A stretch of 64,000 nucleotides of DNA from Zhengella sp020637775. Its GTDB lineage: Bacteria > Pseudomonadota > Alphaproteobacteria > Rhizobiales > Rhizobiaceae. The DNA is taken from positions 186,001 through 250,000 of the forward strand of contig NZ_JAWKWO010000006.1 of NCBI RefSeq assembly GCF_041397485.1. Direction: 5' to 3'. Under the pieces are notes generated by a model that worked only from the letters and a program-made list of their open reading frames with translations, was not told the origin of the DNA and searched no databases. A program made the position numbers and the translations under genes. Shown here one piece after another: positions 8,102 to 17,293 of this stretch. The stretch's first letter is position 1; every line of letters starts with the position of its first letter.

Positions 8102-10027
8102 TCAGAACAACCGGAAGCGCGGTACGCTTTCCTCCTGCGGGGCATTGGGGTCCACACCCGGATCGTCGGGAACCGGCGGGCGTTCGGATGATGCGGCCTT
8201 GCGCTGCGGATCGACCGAATCGGGCACGCTGACGCCCTCGGCCAACGGCGCGGGCTGCTCTGCCGCGCGTGCCGCCGCCGCGGCAGCCGGCGTGTTGGAA
8301 GCCAGTGCCGCAGGCTCCTCCGCCTTGCCGGTGCCGGAATCCGCGGCAACCGCAACGGCAGGCGCCCCCGTGTCAGCGGCCAGTTTCGCGCCCTTGTCCT
8401 GGGCCTCCGCTTTCTTCGCTTCGGCGCCTTTGCGCCCGTCGTCTGCCGGCCCCGCCGGTTCTTCCCCCGCCACAGCCTGCGTCTCGTCGTCGACCCGCCG
8501 CCGGTCATCCGTATCCGGCGCCGGCGCTGGCGGAATGATCTCGATATCGTCGTCGGGATTGGCCGTAGCAGGGCGCGCGCCGTCATTCCCGTCTGCCGCG
8601 TTGCGTTCCGCTTCGGACGCGGCAGCCGATGTCGCGGCCACACTGCCCGTAATCGAATCGCCCCGGTTCCCGGCCGCAATGGCCGGCGGCATCACCGAAA
8701 CGCCGCCATCGGCCGGACGGTCGTCCAACACAGCGCCCAGCCGCTCGACCGGCACACGCCATTCGAAGGCGTCGATGCGGCCCGTGACCGGCGAGAACGG
8801 CGCCCAATGTTCCGAGACATAGCCGTCCGCCGTCCAGGCAGGATCGCGCGGCGCACGCACCGCCATGGAAAGCCAGTGCCGGACCCGCCCCTGATCGCCG
8901 GTTTCGGCTTCCTCGATGTCGGCCAGCAGAAGGTATGCGCCCTCGCGCGGATCCTGTTTGAGCACCGCTTCCAGCTTTTCGCGCGCAAGGCGGTATTCGC
9001 CGGCATCATAGGCCGCGCGTGCCACCGCATAGGCCGATTCCCGGTGATAGGTGCGCAGCGCCTGCAGACGCTCGGCGCGCTTCAACCGGTCCGCAACGGA
9101 ATCGCCCGGCCGAAGGTGGACATAGGCCTGCGCCACTTCCGGATGCGCTTCCTTCTTCCACACGGATTCGAGGATCTTCGCCGCCTTCTTCAGGTCGTTG
9201 AGACGGACGAATGCCCTCGCCGTGACGATTGCCGCCGGCACCAGATCCGGCGCCAGCCGCAATGCGGCCTGGCCGTCATTGCGCGCGGCGGAGGGATCGG
9301 CTTCCGCTTCCGCCATGGCCTTGGCGGTCAGCAGAACGGCCCGGCGGCGTGCCGCCATGTCCTTTCCGACCTGTCTTGTGGACGCCTGTTTTTCCAGCAG
9401 CGCCAGGGCCGCGCCCCAGTCGCCTTCGCGGGTGCGCGCTTCCAGCGTGGCGCTTGAGGCCCAGCCGAGCTGCGGAGCCAGTTCGGCGGCCTTTTCGGCA
9501 TAGTGGCGGGCTGCCTCCGGTTCGCGCATGCGCTGGGCTTCAAGGTAGAGGCCGCGCAGGCCCAGAAGCCGCGTTTCCGGATCCTCCGCCATTGCTTCAA
9601 ACTTCTTGCGGGCCGCCTCCGTATCCCCTTCCAGCAGCAGGGTCTGCGCGTCCAGCAGGTGAATGAGCGGCTCCTGATCCGCCGACAGGTTGCTCTGCGC
9701 CTGCTTGCTCATGCGCCGCGCCGACACCGCATCGCCGGCGCCCGCTGCGATAAGCCCGGTCGACAGCGACTGGTAGCCGCGATCGCGCTTGCGCGCCCTG
9801 AAGAACCGGCTGACCCGGTGCGGACTGGTCCAGATGGCTTTCAGCACCCACCAGGCAAGCATGATGGCGGCAACGACGCCAACCACGGCAACCGCCGCGA
9901 CAAGCAGCGAAACCTCGTATTGCATGGCGTCAAGCGTGACCACCATGGTGCCCGGACGATCCGCCAGCCAGGAAAATCCGATGCCCAGCGCGAAGACGGC
10001 GGCGAGAAAGACGAGAAGCCTGATCAT
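8102..10027 (-). CDS. hemY: HemY-like membrane TPR protein
   Basis: A 641-residue protein with two N-terminal membrane helices (about residues 1-25 and 40-65) forming the HemY_N domain, then helical TPR-like repeats to about residue 420. The remaining roughly 200 residues are low-complexity, rich in Ala, Asp, Glu and Pro and probably disordered. In E. coli and relatives HemY is encoded after hemCDX and is tied to late haem synthesis, but it is not a protoporphyrinogen oxidase of the Bacillus type. Here it is the last gene of the hemC-hemD-COG4223-hemY run, 14 bases after the COG4223 gene. Confidence 0.88.
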   Translation of the reverse strand: MIRLLVFLAAVFALGIGFSWLADRPGTMVVTLDAMQYEVSLLVAAVAVVGVVAAIMLAWWVLKAIWTSPHRVSRFFRARKRDRGYQSLSTGLIAAGAGDAVSARRMSKQAQSNLSADQEPLIHLLDAQTLLLEGDTEAARKKFEAMAEDPETRLLGLRGLYLEAQRMREPEAARHYAEKAAELAPQLGWASSATLEARTREGDWGAALALLEKQASTRQVGKDMAARRRAVLLTAKAMAEAEADPSAARNDGQAALRLAPDLVPAAIVTARAFVRLNDLKKAAKILESVWKKEAHPEVAQAYVHLRPGDSVADRLKRAERLQALRTYHRESAYAVARAAYDAGEYRLAREKLEAVLKQDPREGAYLLLADIEEAETGDQGRVRHWLSMAVRAPRDPAWTADGYVSEHWAPFSPVTGRIDAFEWRVPVERLGAVLDDRPADGGVSVMPPAIAAGNRGDSITGSVAATSAAASEAERNAADGNDGARPATANPDDDIEIIPPAPAPDTDDRRRVDDETQAVAGEEPAGPADDGRKGAEAKKAEAQDKGAKLAADTGAPAVAVAADSGTGKAEEPAALASNTPAAAAAARAAEQPAPLAEGVSVPDSVDPQRKAASSERPPVPDDPGVDPNAPQEESVPRFRLF

Positions 10028-10041
10028 GATATGTGTCCTCC

Positions 10042-11586
10042 TCAGCCGTTCTGCCCGGCCGCTTTCAGCGCCGACGACAGCACCGCGTCAACCAGCCGGT
10101 CGGCTTCCATGCGTGCCTTCAGCTTCGCGGCGAAATCCGCCCCGGCGGCCTGCGCCGCCTCCGGCAGGCTCTGATACTCGGCAAGGGCCTTTTCGTAGTT
10201 CCCCGTCTCGACCGCGCTGACCATGCGCGCGGCGGCATCCGCCGGTGCGTCTCCTTCCGGCTCGCCGACAGGGCGTGCCTTCACAAGCGACCGTGCACTG
10301 GCCGTCAGCCGGTCCATGAGACCCGCGTCAGCCGGCAATTCCTGTGTCGCATCGATCATGGCATAGGCGGCGTCATTGGCCTGTTCCGCGATCGCGGCGC
10401 GGGTGGGAACACCGGTCGCAGCCATCGAACGGAGCGCTTCCACCGTTTCGCCGCCGCCGGTCACCGAGGCGAAGGTTTCCAGTTCGCTCATGAAGGGCTG
10501 TCCCCTGTCGATGGCGGATTTGAGCGCCGTTGCCGCGATGGCGCGGGCCACATCGTTGCGGCTCCCGTCATCGGCCAGTTTCTCGTTGACCGCGGAAAGG
10601 CCCTGCTCAAGCCCGGCGACTTTTTCTTCCAGGCCGGCGATCGAAGACTGCGCGGCCGATGCCGCGTCGCTCACCTGGTTGATGCGCTCCACAAGCGGTG
10701 CGGCCGCCTCTTCGATCAACGGCCGCACGGCTTGCTCATCCAGCCCGCCGCCGCCTCTCGGCATGGAATCGGAAAGCGCTTGCAGCCGCTGCTCGATACC
10801 GCTCAACCGTTCACCGAGCGCCGCGGCGGCCTCGCCATTCCCGGTCCCGTCCGAAGCCGAGCCGAGAACGGCCACATCGTCACGCACGCTTTGCAGCGAC
10901 TGCGACAGGTTGGCCAGTTCACCGCGCAGCGCTTCGACATCGCCCGATACATCGGGCTGCGCCGTGTTGGCGGCCGTGGCAGCGCTGACTTGTCCTTTCA
11001 GCGTTTCGATTTCCGCGCGCAGCGAATCGATGGCGCCGGACTGCTGCTCGACGGCAGACCGGTTTCCATCTGCGGCAGGCACGAAACCGGCATACCAGGC
11101 GCCACCGGCCACGGCCAGCGTCACCACGGCACCGATAACGCCGCCGGCGATCGCGCCCGCGCCGCCGGACGTGCGCTGCGGTTGTGCATGCGCTGCCCGG
11201 CTGGTTTCCCGCTGTTCGGGTTCATTCGCCGTGTCCGGCTTCGGTTCCTCCTTGTCATCGCCAGGGGCAGCCGCTTCCGTCGATCCGTCCTCGACAGCCG
11301 ATTGCGCTTGGCTGTCGGTCCCGGAACTTCCCTCTTCGGGCGCTGCGGCGGCGCCGGAACCGGTCTCGTCCGCCTGCTCGGCGGCATCGGTTACAGCCGC
11401 GCCCGGACCCTTGGCAGCCTGTTCGTCGTCCAGCGCGGCATTGGCCGTGGCCACGGCCTCCGTTTCGCTGCCCTGGTCAGCACCGGCCTTCTCTTCCTCG
11501 ATCCGTGTCACATCGCTGGAATCCAGATCGATCGTGACAGGATCACGCTTGTCCTTCGAGTGGCGCTGGTCCGGCTTTTTCGCCAT
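10042..11586 (-). CDS. COG4223 / mitofilin-like membrane protein
   Basis: A 514-residue protein with a charged, disordered N-terminal 140 residues, one membrane helix (about 143-168, GAIAGGVIGAVVTLAVAGGA), a long coiled coil (about 180-350, repeated SLRAEIETLKGQ-type heptads) and a helical C-terminal domain. This layout and position between hemD and hemY mark the COG4223 proteins, the alphaproteobacterial relatives of mitochondrial Mic60/mitofilin. Mic60-type proteins bend or tether membranes. I chose MAKKPDQ because GGAGAAGAGCC-like sequence (GGAGA) lies at the right distance; five codons upstream is another ATG. Confidence 0.82.
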   Translation of the reverse strand: MAKKPDQRHSKDKRDPVTIDLDSSDVTRIEEEKAGADQGSETEAVATANAALDDEQAAKGPGAAVTDAAEQADETGSGAAAAPEEGSSGTDSQAQSAVEDGSTEAAAPGDDKEEPKPDTANEPEQRETSRAAHAQPQRTSGGAGAIAGGVIGAVVTLAVAGGAWYAGFVPAADGNRSAVEQQSGAIDSLRAEIETLKGQVSAATAANTAQPDVSGDVEALRGELANLSQSLQSVRDDVAVLGSASDGTGNGEAAAALGERLSGIEQRLQALSDSMPRGGGGLDEQAVRPLIEEAAAPLVERINQVSDAASAAQSSIAGLEEKVAGLEQGLSAVNEKLADDGSRNDVARAIAATALKSAIDRGQPFMSELETFASVTGGGETVEALRSMAATGVPTRAAIAEQANDAAYAMIDATQELPADAGLMDRLTASARSLVKARPVGEPEGDAPADAAARMVSAVETGNYEKALAEYQSLPEAAQAAGADFAAKLKARMEADRLVDAVLSSALKAAGQNG

Positions 11587-11695
11587 GGCTCTTCTCCGCA
11601 TCGCATGTCATGCGCCTGTTGTGGCGTTCAGATACCGCTTAGCACAATGATCGGGGAGGAAAAGGGTTGCAACCGCGACAAAGCTTCGCCTTGCG

Positions 11696-12409
11696 TCACA
11701 GAAGGGCCAGCAGGCTTGCCTCGTCGGGATGGTCGGCAATGCCTACGCTCAGGCCCGGCGGCACGGCAAGCGCCTTGGCAACCCTTTCGGAAATACAGAG
11801 AATTCGTGTATTTTCAAAGATTTGGGGAAGATCTGCGAGATTGAGAAGATGGCTCGCGGCTTCCGCGCCACTGACTGAATAAACCATGATATCGTCAATT
11901 GGTTCGAGACCGAGCCTCTGCTCCAGTTCATGAGTTGAGTAACTGACTTTTTCGGTATCATAGGTTTCCAGCGCCGTGGTGCGGAACCCGGCGCGGTGAA
12001 ATGCGCTCTCCAGTTGCGGACGCCGGACCCGTCCGCACAGATAGGCGACGCGGGCACCGCGCGGCAGGCGCCTGCTCGCCATCGCTGCCAGGTCGTCCAT
12101 GTCGCCGCCGGCACTTGACACCTGCCCGAAGCCGGCTCTGGCCGCCGCCTGCGCCGTGGCATCGCCCACCGCCAGGCAGGGGAGGCGGTCCAGTTTCCGG
12201 ACAAGCGCGGCATCGGCATGGCGAATGGCATTGGAACTGGTGACCGCAACGGCATCGAAGGCCGCATCGACCGGCACCGGGCAATGCAGGGGAACGATGC
12301 GGCTCAGCGGAAGGGCGACAGGCCGGTGCCCCAGCCGGGCAAGGCGATTTGCCGTCTTTTCCGCGGCATCCCCTGGCCGGGTGACGAGAACGCGCCGCCC
12401 GCCGGGCAT
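11696..12409 (-). CDS. hemD: Uroporphyrinogen-III synthase
   Basis: A 237-residue two-domain HemD. The sequence is poorly conserved in this family, but the start VLVTRPGDAAEKTANRLARLGHRPVALPL, the AVAVTSSNAIRHA strand near residue 55 and the C-terminal DIMVYSVSGAEAA / CISERVAKAL stretches are characteristic. The enzyme inverts ring D and closes hydroxymethylbilane to uroporphyrinogen III. It starts one base after the hemC stop codon, so translation is coupled. Confidence 0.9.
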   Translation of the reverse strand: MPGGRRVLVTRPGDAAEKTANRLARLGHRPVALPLSRIVPLHCPVPVDAAFDAVAVTSSNAIRHADAALVRKLDRLPCLAVGDATAQAAARAGFGQVSSAGGDMDDLAAMASRRLPRGARVAYLCGRVRRPQLESAFHRAGFRTTALETYDTEKVSYSTHELEQRLGLEPIDDIMVYSVSGAEAASHLLNLADLPQIFENTRILCISERVAKALAVPPGLSVGIADHPDEASLLALL

Positions 12410-12410
12410 G

Positions 12411-13340
12411 TCAGGCCCAGCTATCGAAAAAGCCCGGCCCGGCCTTGGCCCGCACCGCCTCGCCGGCCTTGCGCCCGATGATCTCGGCGTCGGTGATCAG
12501 GCCGTCCGCGGCAATCTCGTGGGCTTGCGTGCCGTCCGGCGTGAGGATCATGCCGGCAAAGTGGATTTCCGTCTTGTCGATCCGTGCATGGCCGGCCAGC
12601 GGAGTACGGCAGGAGCCGTCAAGCGCGGCGAGGAAGGCCCGTTCGCAGCTCAGCGCAATTCGCGTCTCATCGTGGTTTATGGCATCGAGCAGGCTTCTGA
12701 TGTGCGAATCGCCGATCCGCGATTCGATGCAGATGGCGCCCTGTCCGGGGGCCGGGGGAAAGCTGTCGACGTCCATCAGGTCGGTAATCACATCAGCCAG
12801 GCCCAGCCGGCGCAGGCCGGCATTGGCCAGCATCGTTCCGGCGACAACGCCCTCTTCCAGCTTGCGAAGCCGTGTCTGCACATTGCCGCGATACATCACC
12901 ACCGAAAGGTCGGGCCGCATGCGCCGGATCAGGGCCTGCCGGCGCAACGAGGACGAACCCACCGTTGCACCCTCCGGCAGCTCGGCGATGCGCGCCGCCG
13001 CCTTGCCGATGAAGGCATCGCGCGGGTCCTCGCGTTCCAGGAAGGCCGAAAGCTCCAGCCCGTCGGGCAGTACGGTCGGCATGTCCTTGGAGGAATGCAC
13101 CGCCAGGTCGATGCGCCCGTCGTAGAGTGCTTCCTCGATTTCCTTGGTGAACAGCCCCTTCCCGCCCGCTTCGGAAAGCGGCCGGTCCTGGATACGGTCG
13201 CCGGAGGTCGAGATCACCACGATCTCGAAGGCGTCTTCCGGCATGTCGTGGGCCGACATCAGGCGGGCGCGTGTCTCACGGGCCTGTGCCAGTGCCAGTT
13301 CGCTGCCGCGCGTGCCGATTCTGATCCGCCGTGTTTGCAT
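12411..13340 (-). CDS. hemC: Hydroxymethylbilane synthase (porphobilinogen deaminase)
   Basis: A 309-residue enzyme of normal length. It polymerises four porphobilinogens on a dipyrromethane cofactor. The cofactor cysteine is Cys244 in DGSCRTPLAGH; the active-site Asp is in AVHSSKDMPT (Asp86); TRGSELALAQ at the N-terminus and GSSSLRRQAL at 128-137 are also intact. The start MQTRRIRIGTRGS was chosen by family length; the open frame continues far upstream but across tsaD on the other strand, which cannot be coding. First gene of the hem run, divergent from tsaD with 69 bases between the starts. Confidence 0.96.
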   Translation of the reverse strand: MQTRRIRIGTRGSELALAQARETRARLMSAHDMPEDAFEIVVISTSGDRIQDRPLSEAGGKGLFTKEIEEALYDGRIDLAVHSSKDMPTVLPDGLELSAFLEREDPRDAFIGKAAARIAELPEGATVGSSSLRRQALIRRMRPDLSVVMYRGNVQTRLRKLEEGVVAGTMLANAGLRRLGLADVITDLMDVDSFPPAPGQGAICIESRIGDSHIRSLLDAINHDETRIALSCERAFLAALDGSCRTPLAGHARIDKTEIHFAGMILTPDGTQAHEIAADGLITDAEIIGRKAGEAVRAKAGPGFFDSWA

Positions 13341-13409
13341 GTCCGCCCGTCCGTGGTAACCGTCGCCATCTCTTGTCGCCCTGTCTATCGGGATAAGCCC
13401 GCCCCCGCA

Positions 13410-14519
13410 ATGATCGAACCAGCGCCCTTCGCACTCACCGTTCTCGGCATCGAAGCCAGTTGCGATGAAACCGCCGCATCCGTGGTCTCGTTGGGCAGCC
13501 ATGGCGCGCCCGTCATCCGCTCGAATCGTGTGTTGAGCCAGATCGACGATCACGCGGCCTTTGGCGGCGTCGTGCCTGAAATCGCCGCCCGCGCCCATGT
13601 CGAGGCGCTCGATGGCGTGGTCGCCGCCGCGATGCGCGAAGCGGATGTGACGCGCGACGGTATTGACGCCATCGCGGTGACGGCTGGTCCGGGTCTGATC
13701 GGCGGCCTGATCGCCGGCTTGATGACCGCCAAGGCCATGGCCGCCGCCTGGGGCAAGCCGCTCATGCCGGTCAACCATCTGGAAGGCCATGCCCTCACCG
13801 CCCGGCTGACCGGCCAGGCGGATTTCCCGTTCCTGCTTCTGCTTGTCTCCGGCGGACATACCCAGGTCGTCCGGGTCGCGGAAGTCGGAGACTACCGGCG
13901 CTGGGGCACCACGATCGACGACGCCCTGGGCGAGGCCTTCGACAAGACGGCCAAGCTGCTCGGCCTGCCCTATCCCGGCGGGCCGGCAGTCGAGAAGGCC
14001 GCCCTGTCCGGTGATCCGAAACGCTTTTCCCTGCCAAGGCCGCTCCGGGGGGAGACCCGGCCCGATTTTTCCTTTTCAGGCCTGAAGACGGCCGTGCGCC
14101 AGGCGGCAACCGCGATTGCGCCGCTCGATGAACAGGATGTCGCCGACATCTGCGCCTCCTTCCAGCACGCCATCTGCGAAACGCTGTCCGAGCGCCTTGC
14201 CCGCAGCCTGGAGCGCTTCCGTGCCGAATATCCGCAGGTCGCCGATCCCGTTCTGGTGGTCGCCGGCGGCGTGGCAGCCAACAAGACGGTGCGCGCGGCA
14301 CTGGAGGCACTGTGCGCCAGCCATGGGTTCCGCCTCGCCGCCCCGCCCATGAATCTGTGCACGGACAACGCGGCCATGATCGCCTGGGCCGGGGTGGAGC
14401 GCCTGCGCAAAGGGCTTGTTCCGGAGGATGCCATGGAGATCGCGCCGCGTGCGCGCTGGCCGCTCGATGAAGGCTCGGTTCCGGTTTTCGGCACCGGCAA
14501 GCGGGGCGCCAAGGCATGA
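13410..14519 (+). CDS. tsaD: tRNA N6-threonylcarbamoyladenosine synthase subunit TsaD
   Basis: A 369-residue Kae1/TsaD protein, which with TsaB and TsaE installs t6A at position 37 of ANN-decoding tRNAs. The ASKHA fold is recognisable from LGIEASCDETAAS at 12-24, the metal ligands His123 and His127 in NHLEGHALT, SGGHTQ near 150 and VAGGVAANKTVR near 285. I place the start at the ATG at 13410, 15 residues before the conserved IEASCDE; a longer in-frame extension to 12099 would overlap hemC and is rejected. It overlaps gpsA by four bases (ATGA). Confidence 0.96.
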   Translation: MIEPAPFALTVLGIEASCDETAASVVSLGSHGAPVIRSNRVLSQIDDHAAFGGVVPEIAARAHVEALDGVVAAAMREADVTRDGIDAIAVTAGPGLIGGLIAGLMTAKAMAAAWGKPLMPVNHLEGHALTARLTGQADFPFLLLLVSGGHTQVVRVAEVGDYRRWGTTIDDALGEAFDKTAKLLGLPYPGGPAVEKAALSGDPKRFSLPRPLRGETRPDFSFSGLKTAVRQAATAIAPLDEQDVADICASFQHAICETLSERLARSLERFRAEYPQVADPVLVVAGGVAANKTVRAALEALCASHGFRLAAPPMNLCTDNAAMIAWAGVERLRKGLVPEDAMEIAPRARWPLDEGSVPVFGTGKRGAKA

Positions 14520-15508
14520 CCGGCGCGGGCGGGAAGATTGCGGTCCTGGGCGGCGGCGCATGGGGGACCGCGCTGGCAGTGACCATGGCACGCGCCGGCA
14601 TGAACCCGGTGCTGTGGGCCCGCGACGCCGCAACTGTGGATGAAATCAACAGCCGGCAGACCAATGCCCGCTACCTTCCGGATATTCCTCTTTCACCGTC
14701 GATAACGGCCACGACCGATGCCGCCCAGGCCCTGACCGGTGCCCGTATCATTCTTGCCGTCGTGCCCGCACAAACCCTGCGCGCCGCGCTTGACGGCCTG
14801 CGCCAAGCCATTCCGCGCGGGGTGCCGATGGTCCTCTGCGCCAAGGGCATCGAACGCGAAACCGGGCTGCTGATGTCGGATATCGCGCAGGAACGCCTGC
14901 CGGACAATCCGGTTGCCGCCCTGTCCGGGCCAAGCTTCGCCACGGATGTTGCCAATGGCTTGCCGACGGCCGTCACCGTTGCGGCCGGTGACGAGGCGAT
15001 GGCGCGTGACCTTGCCGCCCGTCTGTCCGGCCCTGCTTTTCGCTGCTATGCCAGCGACGACCTGAAGGGCGTGGAGGTGGGGGGCGCGTTGAAAAACGTT
15101 CTGGCCATTGCCGCCGGCTCCATCCGTGGCGCAGGCCTCGGCGCCAGCGCGCAGGCTGCCGCCATCACCCGCGGTTTCGTGGAATTGCGGCGCATCGGTG
15201 CGGCGCTTGGCGGGCGCCCGGAAACGATGATGGGCCTGTCCGGCCTGGGCGACCTCATCCTCACCTGCGGCTCGGAGCAATCGCGCAATTTCGCCTATGG
15301 CGTGGCGCTGGGGCGCGGCGAAAGCCTGCAGGGCCGTCCGCTTGCCGAGGGTGCGGCCACCGCCGGCATCGCTGCACGCATTGCCGGCGAACAGGGCATC
15401 GAGGCGCCCATATGCGATGCGGTGGCCGCGGTCCTGGACGGCCGCCAGACCGTGCATGCCGCCATGGAGGCCCTCTTGGCCCGTCCGCTGAAAACCGAAG
15501 ACATCTGA
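14516..15508 (+). CDS. gpsA: Glycerol-3-phosphate dehydrogenase [NAD(P)+]
   Basis: A 330-residue cytosolic dehydrogenase that makes sn-glycerol 3-phosphate from dihydroxyacetone phosphate for phospholipid synthesis. The Rossmann motif is LGGGAWGTALA (11-21). The catalytic lysine lies in EVGGALKNVLAIAAG, and the ALSGPSFATDVANG and SGLGDLILTC signatures are present. Translationally coupled to tsaD by an ATGA overlap, an arrangement common in alphaproteobacteria. Confidence 0.97.
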   Translation: MTGAGGKIAVLGGGAWGTALAVTMARAGMNPVLWARDAATVDEINSRQTNARYLPDIPLSPSITATTDAAQALTGARIILAVVPAQTLRAALDGLRQAIPRGVPMVLCAKGIERETGLLMSDIAQERLPDNPVAALSGPSFATDVANGLPTAVTVAAGDEAMARDLAARLSGPAFRCYASDDLKGVEVGGALKNVLAIAAGSIRGAGLGASAQAAAITRGFVELRRIGAALGGRPETMMGLSGLGDLILTCGSEQSRNFAYGVALGRGESLQGRPLAEGAATAGIAARIAGEQGIEAPICDAVAAVLDGRQTVHAAMEALLARPLKTEDI

Positions 15509-15554
15509 AGACGCCAGACAAACGGGCCGCCGGCCCCGAGGAGGAAGGAAAACC

Positions 15555-15848
15555 ATGCTTTTCGCCCTGATCTGCAACGACAAGCCAGGCGCGCTGCAAC
15601 TGCGCCTCGACACCCGCCCCGCCCATCTGGAATGGCTCAACGGCCTGAAGGACAAGGGAATCGTGAAACTGGGCGGCCCCTTCATGGATGCTGAAGGCAA
15701 GCCGAACGGCAGCATGGTTGTCATCGAGGCCGAGCACCTGTCCGCCGCACAGGTGCTTGCGGCGCAGGATCCTTACGCCAAGGCCGGGCTTTTCGCCGGC
15801 GTCGAGGTCCGGCCCTGGACCTGGGTCGTCAACAATCCGGAAAGCTGA
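15555..15848 (+). CDS. YciI-like protein
   Basis: A 97-residue member of the YciI family (ferredoxin-like, dimeric alpha-beta barrel). The family pattern of an early RPAHLEWL helix with a conserved His near residue 24, then GPFMDAEGKPNGSMVVIEA, is clear. YciI proteins have a proposed hydrolase or dehydrochlorinase-like active site but mostly unknown roles. The gene has a strong ribosome site (GAGGAAGGAAAACC) and sits in the tsaD-gpsA-YciI-EVE series typical of Rhizobiales. Confidence 0.88.
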   Translation: MLFALICNDKPGALQLRLDTRPAHLEWLNGLKDKGIVKLGGPFMDAEGKPNGSMVVIEAEHLSAAQVLAAQDPYAKAGLFAGVEVRPWTWVVNNPES

Positions 15849-15858
15849 GGATCGCGCA

Positions 15859-16296
15859 ATGCAATATTGGCTGTTCAAGTCCGAGCCTTTCAAGTGGTCC
15901 TGGGAGAACCAGAAGGCGAAGGGCGAAGCCGGCGAACAATGGGATGGCATCCGCAACTACCAGGCCCGCAACAACATGCGCGCCATGAAGATCGGCGATC
16001 GCGGTTTCTTCTACCATTCCAACGAGGGGCTGGAAGTCGTCGGCATCGTCGAGGTCTGCGCCGAAATCCATCCCGACACCACCACGGACGACCCGCGCTG
16101 GGAATGCGTGGACATCAAGGCTGTCCGCGACATGCCGGAGCCGGTGACGCTGAAGGACGTGAAGGCGAACCCGAAGCTGGCCGCCATGTCGCTCGTCACC
16201 TCCATGCGCCTGTCCGTCCAGCCGGTGACGGAAGACGAATGGATGGAGGTCTGCCGCATGGGTGGTCTGGATGGCAGAACGCTGAAGCCGCTTTGA
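15859..16296 (+). CDS. EVE domain protein
   Basis: A 145-residue stand-alone EVE domain (PUA-like fold), beginning YWLFKSEPFKWSW and containing GIRNYQARNNMRAMKIGDRGFFYHS, the core signature of the family. EVE domains bind modified bases in RNA or DNA; several bacterial ones sit near tRNA-modification genes. Its position four genes after tsaD (t6A synthesis) fits that pattern. The start follows the YciI stop by 10 bases. Confidence 0.92.
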   Translation: MQYWLFKSEPFKWSWENQKAKGEAGEQWDGIRNYQARNNMRAMKIGDRGFFYHSNEGLEVVGIVEVCAEIHPDTTTDDPRWECVDIKAVRDMPEPVTLKDVKANPKLAAMSLVTSMRLSVQPVTEDEWMEVCRMGGLDGRTLKPL

Positions 16297-16310
16297 CGGT
16301 GCCCGCATCC

Positions 16311-16964
16311 ATGCGTCTGCAGCCGGATACGGCGCGCGGTTTCATCCTCGCCAACACGGCCCGGCACCATCCGCCGCACGTGCCGGAAATCGCGCTGCGT
16401 TTGGCCGACGAAGCCTATGGCCTGTGGCGCCGCACCGAGGAGGAACTGGCGGAGATGGGCCTGCCGCCGCCCTTCTGGGCCTTTGCATGGGCAGGCGGGC
16501 AGGGCCTTGCCCGCCATGTCCTCGACCATCCCGAAATCGTGAAGGGCCGGTCCGTTCTCGATTTTGCCGCCGGATCCGGCCTTGTCGGCATCGCCGCCGC
16601 GATGGCCGGCGCGGCAAGTGTTCTGGGGGCCGACATCGATCCGTTCTGCGCACCGGCCATTGCCCTCAATGCCGATCTCAATGGCGTGTCGGTTGACACC
16701 ACCTCCGAGGACCTGACCGGCACGGATGACGGCTGGGACGTGGTACTGGCCGGCGACGTCTTCTACGACCGCGATTTCGCGCAACGGCTTCTGCCCTGGT
16801 TCGAGGCGCTGGCCGCGCGCGGCTGCACGGTTCTGGTCGGCGATCCCGGCCGGTCCTACCTGCCGCGCGAACGCCTTGTTGCCTGTTCGGTGCATGAAGT
16901 GCCGGTGACCCGCGTGCTCGAAGATGCCGAGGTGAAGAAGACGACGGTCTGGCGCCTGGCGTGA
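16311..16964 (+). CDS. METTL20-type protein-lysine methyltransferase
   Basis: A 217-residue class I SAM-dependent methyltransferase. It shows the hallmark of the METTL20/ETFBKMT group: FWAFAWAGGQGLARHVLDHP at 55-74, SAM loop VLDFAAGSG at 82-90, ADIDPF at 108-112, the D-x-F-Y-D motif in AGDVFYD at 147-153 and VGDPGRSYLPR. Human METTL20 methylates the electron-transfer-flavoprotein beta subunit, and an Agrobacterium homologue methylates ETF-beta and ribosomal protein L7/L12; the same targets are an inference here. The ATG at 16311 is my choice; a TTG at 16293 overlapping the EVE stop is possible. The IS110/repeat region begins right after its stop codon. Confidence 0.85.
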   Translation: MRLQPDTARGFILANTARHHPPHVPEIALRLADEAYGLWRRTEEELAEMGLPPPFWAFAWAGGQGLARHVLDHPEIVKGRSVLDFAAGSGLVGIAAAMAGAASVLGADIDPFCAPAIALNADLNGVSVDTTSEDLTGTDDGWDVVLAGDVFYDRDFAQRLLPWFEALAARGCTVLVGDPGRSYLPRERLVACSVHEVPVTRVLEDAEVKKTTVWRLA

Positions 16965-16967
16965 AAG

Positions 16968-17280
16968 TCTAGAGTATTTCCGGCGAATATTGAATCGTTC
17001 GAGCGCCGGGAGCTTGTGCGCTGACGAGACGCGTACGGCGACGCGGTGCAAGCACCGCCAGCCTGTGCGCAACGCTGTCAGCGTGCAAGAAACCAAGCTC
17101 AGATGATTGCAGTTTCTGATTTGATTTCATTTGCTTACCTCTTCGGCTTGGGTGTCTTTTCCGCTCTGGCTGCGTCGAAATCCTCGCCCGATGCTCGGCA
17201 TCGCGCTGCGGTGTTCTCCTTGCCAGTTCGAAAAATCCATCCCATCAAACTGCTCCAATATCCGCCGGAAATGCTTGTCT
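16968..17280. repeat. Intergenic palindromic repeat (about 313 bp)
   Basis: No gene is seen here. The ends are imperfect inverted repeats: left end 16975-16991 (GTATTTCCGGCGAATAT...) and right end 17257-17274 (AATATCCGCCGGAAATGC) pair at 15 or more of about 18 positions. The interior has further self-complementary stretches and no conserved open frame. Size and palindromic ends resemble the mosaic intergenic elements found in many copies in rhizobial genomes (RIME-like), but copy number cannot be judged from one window. Confidence 0.6.
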
Positions 17281-17293
17281 TATGATTCTTCCG

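Noticed and set aside
12099..13409. A 437-codon N-terminal extension of tsaD
   Set aside because: It lies opposite hemD and hemC and has no family similarity; TsaD proteins begin shortly before the IEASCDET motif.
13341..13859. A 173-codon N-terminal extension of hemC
   Set aside because: It would run opposite tsaD; HemC proteins start a few residues before RIGTRGSELA.
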